Source: JAKLKS01 sp964370855 (GTDB lineage Bacteria; Planctomycetota; JAJSAM01; JAKLKS01). From it: a stretch of DNA of 19,741 bases. This document shows, in pieces, positions 1-7,165 of the stretch. Both the position numbers and the translations under genes were made by a program. The notes below the pieces were generated by a model. The model did not search any database. It was not told the origin of the DNA and saw only the letters and a list, made by a program, of their open reading frames with translations. The DNA is taken from the NCBI GenBank assembly GCA_964370855.1, contig CAYJMF010000088.1:1-19741 (forward strand). The letters run 5' to 3'. How positions within the stretch are numbered: the stretch's first letter is position 1; each line of letters begins with the position of its first letter.

Positions 1-81
1 CCCCCCACCCGGCGGCGGGCGGCCCCCCCCCCCCCCCCCCCCCCCCCGCCCCCCCGGCCCCCCCCGGCGCCGCCCCGCCTC
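1..81. other. Poly-C low-complexity contig edge
   Basis: The first 81 bases are almost pure C with scattered G, including 25 consecutive C at 23-47. Read in the gcvPB frame they give mostly proline with some arginine and alanine, unlike the normal N-terminal part of that family. This is most likely a sequencing or assembly artefact at a contig end, though a genuine low-complexity tract cannot be excluded. Confidence 0.6.
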
Positions 82-1401
82 CCCGAGGTCACCGAGGGGG
101 AGCTGGCCCGCCACTTCGTGAAGAACTCCCGCAAGAACGTCTGCGTGGAGACGGGCTTCTATCCCCTCGGCTCCTGCACCATGAAGTACAACCCCAAGCG
201 GCACGAGGACTTCGTCATGTCCCCGGGGCTCTTCCGCACCCACCCCTACCAGCCCGAGGAGGGGGTGCAGCCGGTGCTGCGGATGCTCTGGGAGATGACC
301 CGCTTCCTCGAGGAGCTGTCGGGGTTCACGGGGGTCTCCATCCACCCCTCCGCCGGGAGCCACGGGGAGCTCTCCTGCCTCATGATGATCCGCGCCTACC
401 ACCGCGACCACCACCCGGAGCGGGACGAGATCCTCATCCCCGACTCCGCCCACGGGACGAACCCCGCCTCCGTGACGATGTGCGGCATGAAGCCGGTCCA
501 CGTCCCGAGCCGCCCCGACGGGATGCTCGACCTCGAGGCCATGAAGGCCCTCATAGGGCCGAAGACGGCCGGGGCCATGGTGACGAACCCCAACACGCTG
601 GGGCTCTTCGAGCGGCAGATCCACGATCTCTCCGACGCGCTGCACGCCGTGGACGCCTTCCTGTTCATGGACGGCGCCAACTTCAACGCCATCGTGGGGC
701 TCGCGCGGCCCGCGGACTTCGGCGCCGACTGCATGCACATCAACCTGCACAAGACCTTCACCATCCCCCACGGCGGCGGCGGGCCCGGCTCCGGGCCCAT
801 CGGGTACGTGGAGAAGCTCGCGCCCTACGCCCCCACCCCCGTCATCGTGAAGGAGGGGTCGAAGTTCCGCGTCCTCTGGGATCGGCCGAAGTCCATCGGG
901 CCGGTGCGCACGTTCCTCTCCTCCACGGGGGCGACGCTGCGCTCCTACGCCTACATCCGCACCCTCGGGGCCGCCGGGATGCGCCGGGTCGCCGAGGGGG
1001 CGGTGCTCAACGCCAACTACCTGCGGTCGCAGCTGCGCGACGTGCTCAAGTTCCCCTACGACCGCAACTGCATGCACGAGTTCGTGGCCTCGGGCAGCGA
1101 CCTGAAGGAGCGCACCGGGGTGAGGACCCTGGACGTGGCGAAGCGGCTCCTCGACCTCGGCTACCACCCCCCCACCGTCTACTTCCCGCTCATCGTGCCC
1201 GAGTGCCTGATGATCGAGCCCACGGAGACGGAATCGAAGCAGACCCTGGACTCCTTCGCCGCGGCGCTCCGGCAGATCGTGAAGGAGGCGGAGACGGAGC
1301 CCGAGAAGGTGACCTCCGCCCCCCACACGATGCCCGTCCGCCGCCTCGACGAGGTGAAGGCCGCCAAGGACCTCCGCGTCCGCTGGAAAGGCGGGGAGTA
1401 A
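1..1401 (+). CDS. gcvPB: Glycine dehydrogenase (aminomethyl-transferring) subunit 2, 5'-truncated
   Basis: This is the C-terminal (PLP-binding) subunit of the two-subunit glycine decarboxylase, the P-protein of the cytosolic glycine cleavage system. It decarboxylates glycine and passes the aminomethyl group to lipoyl-GcvH. The sequence shows the family blocks LPEVTEGELARHF, ETGFYPLGSCTMKYNPK, SAHGTNPASVT, the PLP-lysine block INLHKTFTIPHGGGGPG (the lysine codon is 751-753) and, near the end, PTETESKQTLD. The frame is open to base 1. A GTG at 118 lies inside the conserved N-terminal block, so it is not the true start. Reliable coding begins at about base 80; further upstream the frame reads only proline-rich low-complexity sequence. 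Relative to the family's usual 480-500 residues, roughly 50 N-terminal residues are missing or corrupted. gcvPA and gcvH would be expected upstream, outside the window. Confidence 0.95.
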   Translation, partial: PPTRRRAAPPPPPPPPPPRPPPAPPRLPEVTEGELARHFVKNSRKNVCVETGFYPLGSCTMKYNPKRHEDFVMSPGLFRTHPYQPEEGVQPVLRMLWEMTRFLEELSGFTGVSIHPSAGSHGELSCLMMIRAYHRDHHPERDEILIPDSAHGTNPASVTMCGMKPVHVPSRPDGMLDLEAMKALIGPKTAGAMVTNPNTLGLFERQIHDLSDALHAVDAFLFMDGANFNAIVGLARPADFGADCMHINLHKTFTIPHGGGGPGSGPIGYVEKLAPYAPTPVIVKEGSKFRVLWDRPKSIGPVRTFLSSTGATLRSYAYIRTLGAAGMRRVAEGAVLNANYLRSQLRDVLKFPYDRNCMHEFVASGSDLKERTGVRTLDVAKRLLDLGYHPPTVYFPLIVPECLMIEPTETESKQTLDSFAAALRQIVKEAETEPEKVTSAPHTMPVRRLDEVKAAKDLRVRWKGGE

Positions 1402-1511
1402 GGCAGGGACGTTCCTAACTAAGTAACTAACTCGGGGGGCGCTCCTCTCCCGCCCGTGCGAGGGGGGGGCGCCCCCCCGAGTTAGTTACTTAGTTAGGAA
1501 CGTCCCTGCCT
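1401..1511. repeat. Long perfect inverted repeat (39-bp arms), REP/MITE-like
   Basis: The left arm is 1401-1439 and the right arm 1473-1511. They are perfect reverse complements over 39 bp, starting on the last base of the gcvPB stop codon. Each arm holds an A/T-rich core reading CTAACTAAGTAACTAACTC, which is foreign to the local base composition. The 33-base centre is GC-rich and can pair partly, extending the stem. The transcript would form a very stable hairpin between gcvPB and lgt and could end gcvPB transcription, but no U-tract follows. The size and composition fit a small non-coding mobile or REP-like element better than an ordinary terminator. No transposase is present in the window. 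Confidence 0.8.
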
Positions 1512-1535
1512 CTTCGCCGCTAAACTTCCTCCTCC

Positions 1536-2567
1536 ATGCATCCCGTCCTCTTCGAGATCGGTGAATTCCCCGCCTGGATCGCGGCGGCGCTGGCCCTGGT
1601 CCTCGGGGGCGTCTTCGCCCTCCTCGGCCGAAGGCCGAAGGACGGCGGGAAGGCCGACTCCGGCTCCCTCTGGCTCGCCGCCGCCTGCGGAATCGGCGCC
1701 GTCGCGCTGGTGGCGAACTTCGGGTTCTCAGGTCCCCTCGGCCCCCTCCCCATCCGCTGGTTCGGGATCCTCGTGGTGTCGGGCTTCCTCCTGGCGGCGA
1801 AGGCCGTCGCCATGCGCAACGTCTCCCGGGGGCTCCTCGACGGGGAGGAGTCCTTCGACCTCGCCTTCCACGTGCTCCTCTGGGGGCTCGCGGGCTCGCG
1901 CATGCTGCACGTCTTCCAGCACACCGAGGAGTTCAAGGGGGAGCCCCTCAAGATCCTCAAGATCTGGGACGGCGGCCTCGTCTGGTACGGCGGCGCCGTG
2001 GCAGGCGCCCTCTTCGTCTGGTACTCCCTGGCGAAGCGGGGGAAGGACCTCTGGGCGGTCTCCGACTCCTTCGCCCTGGCGCTCCCCCTCGGCCACGCCG
2101 TCGGGCGGCTCGGCTGCTTCATGGCGGGCTGCGACTACGGGAAAATCGTCGAGGGGGGCCGCGAGGCGGTCCCCTGGGCCGTGAACTTCCCCAACCCTAC
2201 GACGCCGGAGGGGCGGTACACCCTGGTGCCCCTCGAGTACACCTACGACATGGAGAAGGACGCCGCCGTCTGGATCCACCCGACCCAGCTCTACCTGTTC
2301 CTCGTGAACCTCCTCACCTTCGGCATCCTCCTCTGGGTGGACCGGCGGATGACGAAGGGGGCGTTCCGCGGGCGGCTCGTGGCCCTCTACCTCGTCCTCT
2401 ACGCCATCGGCCGCGGCACCGTCGAGCACTGGCGCGGCGACGTGGACCGCGGGGAGTACTTCGACGGGGCGGTCTCCTTCAGCCAGATCGTCTCCGTCTT
2501 CGTCCTCGTCGCCGGGGTGATGATGTACCGCGGCCTGAGGAAGAGGGACCACCGCGCCGCGGCCTGA
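1536..2567 (+). CDS. lgt: Prolipoprotein diacylglyceryl transferase Lgt
   Basis: Lgt is the inner-membrane enzyme that transfers diacylglyceryl from phosphatidylglycerol to the lipobox cysteine of prelipoproteins, the first step of lipoprotein maturation. The 343-residue product starts with the family opening MHPVLFEIG. It has WDGGLVWYGG (about 144-153), the signature region GHAVGRLGCFMAGCDYG (about 186-202, with the key arginine at 191), HPTQLY (248-253) and YAIGRGTVEHWRGD (289-302). Hydrophobic segments run throughout. Between the opening and the usual first core helix (IRWFGILVVSGF, from about 73) there are about 60 extra residues with two hydrophobic stretches, which explains why it is longer than the roughly 290-residue E. 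coli enzyme. The ATG is supported by the family N-terminus. No Shine-Dalgarno sequence is visible, and TAAACT at 1521-1526 could be a -10 of a near-leaderless message. Six lipoprotein genes lie close by on the other strand. Confidence 0.94.
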   Translation: MHPVLFEIGEFPAWIAAALALVLGGVFALLGRRPKDGGKADSGSLWLAAACGIGAVALVANFGFSGPLGPLPIRWFGILVVSGFLLAAKAVAMRNVSRGLLDGEESFDLAFHVLLWGLAGSRMLHVFQHTEEFKGEPLKILKIWDGGLVWYGGAVAGALFVWYSLAKRGKDLWAVSDSFALALPLGHAVGRLGCFMAGCDYGKIVEGGREAVPWAVNFPNPTTPEGRYTLVPLEYTYDMEKDAAVWIHPTQLYLFLVNLLTFGILLWVDRRMTKGAFRGRLVALYLVLYAIGRGTVEHWRGDVDRGEYFDGAVSFSQIVSVFVLVAGVMMYRGLRKRDHRAAA

Positions 2568-2640
2568 GGACGCGCGCACCCCGCCCTCCCGGCGGTGAAC
2601 CTCCCCCGCCCCCGTCCGTTCTGGAGAGTAGGGGGGTCCC

Positions 2641-5283
2641 ATGCCCGGACCGGAGGAGCGGCGCAGAGACCATCGCAGGGGGCTCGCCGCCGCGGCGGCG
2701 CTCCTGCTCCTCCTCCTCGCCTGGCTCCTCCTCCGGGGGACACCGGCCCCGCCGCCCCTCGACACGGGCACCGGAGCCCCGCCCGCGCCCGCCGGCAGGG
2801 AGACGTCGCCTCCCCCTCCCGGCGGCACTCCCGAATCCCCTCCCGGCGAGGGACCCGTGGCCGCGCGCCCGATCCTCGTCCTCGACCCCGAGGGCCGTCC
2901 CGCCCCCGGCGCCGCCCTCTCCCTCGTCTCCTCGGGCATGGAGTCCGATCCTCCCCTCCCCTTCGGCGCCACGGGGCCCGATGGCCGCGCGCCGTGGCCC
3001 GAGGGCACGTTCCCCCTCCCGGGCCTGCTGCGCGCGGAGAAGGAGGGCTGCGCCCCCGGCGAGGCCGCCGTCGCGACCCCGGGGGCGGAGGCGGTGCTGC
3101 GCCTCGGCACCCCCTTCGTTCTCGAGGGGATCGTCGTCGCCCGCGCCGACGGCTCCCCCGTCGCCGGCGCGGAGATCCGCTTCGAGTACGTCCGCCACGA
3201 TTCCCCCCTCGGCTCCCTCGTCGCCGCCTGCGCCCCCTTCCTCGCCGCCGCCCGCTCCGGGCCCGACGGGAGCTTCCGCCTCCCCTCCCTCGCGGTCCCG
3301 ATGTCGGGCCTGCTCTCGGTGCGCGCCCGGGGATTCGCCGCGTCCCGCCGCTCCTGGCCCGCCGGGGGGGAACGGCGGATCCGGGTGGAGCTCGAGCGCC
3401 CGCTCTCCCTCCGAGTGCGGCTCCTCGGGAGGGACGGGACGCCGCTGCCGGGGGGCGCCGTGGCCCTCGGGTGGGATCCGCGGACGCTCCACTGGAAGGA
3501 GGGGAGGTTCACCTTCTCCTGGACCCCGCTCCTCGATCTCGGCGACGGGACCTACGGGACGGAGGGGCTCGCCCCCGGGTGGTTCCTCCTCGCCGGGGCC
3601 CACGAGGGCCACGCACCGCGGGCCACGGGATGGATCGGCCTCCGCGAGGGGGCGCCCCCGGTGGAGATCCGGCTCGATCCCGCCGCGGGGCTCGAGGGGC
3701 GGGTGGTGGACGACGGGTCGGGGGAGCCCCTCGCCGGCGCGCGGCTCCGGGTCATGGACCTCCTCCCCGGGGAAGACCTTCAGCGGACCTCCACGGAGCA
3801 GACCGTCGCGGCCGGCGCCGCCCTCGGCGGCGCCGTGGAGACGCGCTCCGGTCCCGACGGGAGCTTCCGCCTCGGAATGGCGGCGCCCGGGAAGTCGCTG
3901 CTCCTCTTCGCGGAGGCGGACGGGTACTGGCCCCTGCAGGTGGACCTCTCGAAGGCGACATCACCGGCCCTTGAGGTGCGGATGAAACGGCTCGCGACCA
4001 CGACCCTCCGCGGGCGCGCGGTGGACGAGGCGGGCAACGGCATCGCGGGAGCCATGGTGCGCTGGGAGGGGGTCCTCGGGTCTCCCCCGGGGGCGGCTGC
4101 GGCGGAAGGGGACGGACGGTTCCTCGTCCCCGGCCTGTCGGATTTGCAGGCCCCGGCCCTCATGGCACCGGGGCGATTCCCGGTGGGCCTCTCCTCCCCC
4201 TCCTCCTTCCCCGGGGGCGACTGCGGGGACGTGGTGCTTCCCCTGCGGCGGGAGATCCGCGGAAGGGTGGTGGACGCCGACGGGACGCCCGTCCCCGGGC
4301 TCACGGTGGCCGTGTTCGGCGGCGGGAGCCCGGCGCGGCAGGCGGGGCGTCCGATCCTCCCCATGGTCGCCGCCAGCGACGGGGGCGGGTTCCTGGCGGT
4401 CCCCGTCCTCGGGCCCGGCGAGGTCCTCCTCCGGCCGACGCAGGGGGCCGACTGGACCGGCTCCCTCGACCTCGCGCCCGGGGATCCGGAGCCCTTCACG
4501 CTGGTGGTGACGCGGCTGCCCGGGGGCGGGACCGGGATCGTCCACGGAAGGGCGATGGATCAGGCCGGCGACCCGGTCCCGGCGCGGTTGGCGGCCATGG
4601 TCTGGGCGGAAGGGGCGGAGCACCCCGTGGAGGGCGTTCAGCCCGGCTTCGCGGCCCCCGACGGGACCTTCTCCATCGAGAAGGTCCCCGCGGGCACCTT
4701 CAAGGTGCAGGTCTGGGGCGGGGACTGGATCGGAGAGACCCGCGGCGTGGTGGTCGCCGAGGGGGGAACGGCGGATGTGGTGGTGACCTGCGGTCCGCTG
4801 CCGAAGGCGGACCCCTCCCGGCGGACCACGGACCTGCGGGTGGCCCCCGCGGGGACGGCGGCCCGGGCCCTGACGGGCTGGGCGACGGAGGGGGACAAGC
4901 GGAGCCGCCCTCTCCGCGTGAAGGGCGAGGAGCTGGTGGCTTCACTTCCTGGCGACGGGCTCCGGACGCTCTGGCTCTTCGACCTCGCGGCGGGGACGGC
5001 GGCGGTGGTGCCCTCCGTCTCCACCGGGGACGCCCAGCCCGTGGGGGTCTCGCTCTCGCCGGCGGGGAGGATCGTGCTGCAGCCGAGGGAGGACGGGCGG
5101 GAGCGCTGGGTCGTGGTGCGCGGGCCCGACGGCTCCATCCCCTGGTCGAACCTGGAGACGAGCCTCCCCGGGGTGCCGGGGGAGGGCTACGTCCTGCTGC
5201 TGCCGCCGGGGGAGTACGAGGTGACGCTGTCGCTCGGGATCGCGCGGAGGGATCCGGAGGTGAGGAGGATGACGGCGAAGTGA
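2641..5283 (+). CDS. Membrane-anchored multi-domain protein with carboxypeptidase-regulatory-like repeats
   Basis: This is an 880-residue protein of unknown function. A basic N-terminus (RRRDHRR) precedes one hydrophobic segment (about 14-32), probably an uncleaved signal anchor; there is no lipobox cysteine. A Pro-rich linker (about 34-75) follows. Then come about seven beta-sandwich modules of the carboxypeptidase-regulatory-like type, each opening with a phrase such as LEGRVVDDGSGEPLAGARL or IRGRVVDADGTPVPG, and several carry a GPDGSFRL-type strand. They begin near residues 77, 160, 245, 350, 455, 540 and 635; the C-terminal part (about 740-880) is less clear. No catalytic motif was seen. 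Such modules usually act as structural or adhesive spacers outside the cytoplasm. The gene lies 73 bases after lgt on the same strand, with a purine-rich stretch before the ATG, and it converges with the lipoprotein operon whose paralogues carry the same kind of module. Confidence 0.85.
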   Translation: MPGPEERRRDHRRGLAAAAALLLLLLAWLLLRGTPAPPPLDTGTGAPPAPAGRETSPPPPGGTPESPPGEGPVAARPILVLDPEGRPAPGAALSLVSSGMESDPPLPFGATGPDGRAPWPEGTFPLPGLLRAEKEGCAPGEAAVATPGAEAVLRLGTPFVLEGIVVARADGSPVAGAEIRFEYVRHDSPLGSLVAACAPFLAAARSGPDGSFRLPSLAVPMSGLLSVRARGFAASRRSWPAGGERRIRVELERPLSLRVRLLGRDGTPLPGGAVALGWDPRTLHWKEGRFTFSWTPLLDLGDGTYGTEGLAPGWFLLAGAHEGHAPRATGWIGLREGAPPVEIRLDPAAGLEGRVVDDGSGEPLAGARLRVMDLLPGEDLQRTSTEQTVAAGAALGGAVETRSGPDGSFRLGMAAPGKSLLLFAEADGYWPLQVDLSKATSPALEVRMKRLATTTLRGRAVDEAGNGIAGAMVRWEGVLGSPPGAAAAEGDGRFLVPGLSDLQAPALMAPGRFPVGLSSPSSFPGGDCGDVVLPLRREIRGRVVDADGTPVPGLTVAVFGGGSPARQAGRPILPMVAASDGGGFLAVPVLGPGEVLLRPTQGADWTGSLDLAPGDPEPFTLVVTRLPGGGTGIVHGRAMDQAGDPVPARLAAMVWAEGAEHPVEGVQPGFAAPDGTFSIEKVPAGTFKVQVWGGDWIGETRGVVVAEGGTADVVVTCGPLPKADPSRRTTDLRVAPAGTAARALTGWATEGDKRSRPLRVKGEELVASLPGDGLRTLWLFDLAAGTAAVVPSVSTGDAQPVGVSLSPAGRIVLQPREDGRERWVVVRGPDGSIPWSNLETSLPGVPGEGYVLLLPPGEYEVTLSLGIARRDPEVRRMTAK

Positions 5284-5305
5284 GGAACCGGAGAGGGGCG
5301 GCGGC

Positions 5306-7165
5306 CTACTCCCCGTTCTCGCCGCCAATGTGGGTCGGGTTCAGCATGGCGGTGACCTGTCGCCGGTCGCCTTCGGCGAGGACCAGGCGGACGTCGCGGG
5401 CGCGGCGGCCGGGGGCCTGGATCCAGAAGCGGAGGGGGCCGGCGGCGGCGCCGCGGAGGCGGACGACGCCGTCCTTGGCGCGGAGGGACTTCCGGGACTC
5501 CTGCACGACGGCGAACTCCGCGAGGGGGGCGCCCGCCTCGTCCACGGCGCGGATCTCCACCTCCGCCGCCGGCCACCGCGCCCCGGGGATGTCCCCCGCG
5601 CGGGGAGGGGACGCCAGCTCCATGGGCGGCCCCGGGGGCTCCGGTTCCGCGACGACGTGGAACTGGATCATGGAACCGCCGGGACCGCGCACGGTGAGGG
5701 AGTCGATGGCCATCCTCCCGACCCATCCCTCCTCCCGGTACTCCATCAGGAAGGGCTCCCCGGAGCGGAAGTAGTACTCCCCGAAGAGGCCCGGCGCGGG
5801 AACCGCCCTGTCCCTCCCCGCGGTCCACACCAGGGTGAGGGTCCCGGGCCAGGGCCGGGGGATCTCCACCGGCTCCTTCGACCCGGGCTCCCGCCTGAAG
5901 ACACGGAAGCTCCACCTCGGTGCCGCCTCCGGCCGGAGCACGACCTCGCCGCCCTCCTCCCCCACCTCCACGAACGCTTCCACGGGCCGAAGCGGGCCCG
6001 CGCCCCCCACCACCGCCGCCCGCCACCGCCCCGGCTCCACCTCGAAGGAACCTTCGGCCACGCCGTCCACGAAGGGAATCACGTCCCACCAGGAGAGCCC
6101 GTCCTCCTCCCGGACGAGGGTGATGCGCACTTCCGACGGCGGCGCGAGATGCTCGGGGGTCACCACGCGCACGCGGAGGAGAAGAGGCGCCTCCCCCTCC
6201 GGTCGGGGGCGCATCTCCCCGTTCTCGTAGAGATCCGCGGGGTCGGGGAGGCGGACCGTCGTGGCGAACCCCGGGACGGGCCGGAAGGTGGTGAAGAGGG
6301 TTCCGTCGTCGCCGTCAGGCCGGTACCGGACATCGAGGCTGGTCCAGGGCGGGGCGCCGAGGAGCCGGAAGCGGCCGTCGCCGTCGGTGAGGGTCCAGGG
6401 GCCGCGGTGGGCCTCCGCGGTCCCGACGGCGGCCCCCGCGGCGGGAGTGCCGTCGAAAAGGAGGACGCGCCCCTCGACGACGGGGGCCGGGTCGCCGCGG
6501 AGGATCCAGCGGTCGCCGGCCCACTCCAGCCCGTCGAAGCCGTTGTCGTAGGCCCCGTTCCGCCCCGCGATTCCCGCTCCCCGCACCCAGAGGAACCCGC
6601 GCTCCGGATCCACGCACCGGAAGGTGCAGCGGCCGTCGGGCCCCGTCGTCACCACCCGCACGGGGGGAGTGTGGCCGCAGCCGAGCATGCACTCCACCTC
6701 GACGCCGGGCAGCGGGCGGTCGAGGAGGTCGCGCACCTCCACGACGACGTCCACGCCGGGCTTCAGGCGGATCTCCTCCTCGAGAACCTGCTCCCCCCAG
6801 GGGCCGAATCCGGGCGCCTCGACGTAGTGCCAGTCGGGGGGATGCTCCACGGGGATCAGGGCCAGGCCGTCCCGGTCGGTCCGTTCCGAGAAGTAGAGGT
6901 AGTCGGCCCAGGACCACGCCCCCGGCGTCCCCGCCTCGTCCCAGCCGTCGATGCGGGCGCCGGGGATCGGGTTTCCGGTGGCGTCCTCCACCACGCGGAC
7001 GGGGAGGTGGGTGCGGGGCTCATCGTCGCCGAGGTCGGCGATGCGGACGCCGTCGGGGAGTTCCCGATCCCACTCGAGGAGCGAGTCCTCCGCGTCCGGA
7101 GCGGGGAGGGAGCCGCAGGCGGCGAGGAGGAGGGAGGGAGCGAGCCGGACCGCCGCGCGGTTCAC
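5306..7165 (-). CDS. Lipoprotein paralogue A (last gene of the operon)
   Basis: This is a 619-residue predicted lipoprotein of unknown function. The GTG start at 7165 gives a short signal peptide ending in the lipobox LAAC (Cys17) followed by Gly-Ser, and Shine-Dalgarno GGAGG sits 4 bases upstream. Carboxypeptidase-regulatory-like modules follow: one opening PVRVVEDATGNPIPGARI, one with MLGCGHTP and a second cysteine in FRCVD, and one ending GRFRLLGAPPW. The C-terminal domain (RGAAAGPLRFWIQ...RARDVRL) is shared with copies B, C and D. It is the most diverged and shortest copy, lacking part of the middle section present in the others. Its start overlaps the stop of copy B by GTGA, which implies translational coupling. 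It ends 22 bases from the convergent 880-residue gene, and no terminator is visible between them. Confidence 0.88.
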   Translation of the reverse strand: MNRAAVRLAPSLLLAACGSLPAPDAEDSLLEWDRELPDGVRIADLGDDEPRTHLPVRVVEDATGNPIPGARIDGWDEAGTPGAWSWADYLYFSERTDRDGLALIPVEHPPDWHYVEAPGFGPWGEQVLEEEIRLKPGVDVVVEVRDLLDRPLPGVEVECMLGCGHTPPVRVVTTGPDGRCTFRCVDPERGFLWVRGAGIAGRNGAYDNGFDGLEWAGDRWILRGDPAPVVEGRVLLFDGTPAAGAAVGTAEAHRGPWTLTDGDGRFRLLGAPPWTSLDVRYRPDGDDGTLFTTFRPVPGFATTVRLPDPADLYENGEMRPRPEGEAPLLLRVRVVTPEHLAPPSEVRITLVREEDGLSWWDVIPFVDGVAEGSFEVEPGRWRAAVVGGAGPLRPVEAFVEVGEEGGEVVLRPEAAPRWSFRVFRREPGSKEPVEIPRPWPGTLTLVWTAGRDRAVPAPGLFGEYYFRSGEPFLMEYREEGWVGRMAIDSLTVRGPGGSMIQFHVVAEPEPPGPPMELASPPRAGDIPGARWPAAEVEIRAVDEAGAPLAEFAVVQESRKSLRAKDGVVRLRGAAAGPLRFWIQAPGRRARDVRLVLAEGDRRQVTAMLNPTHIGGENGE

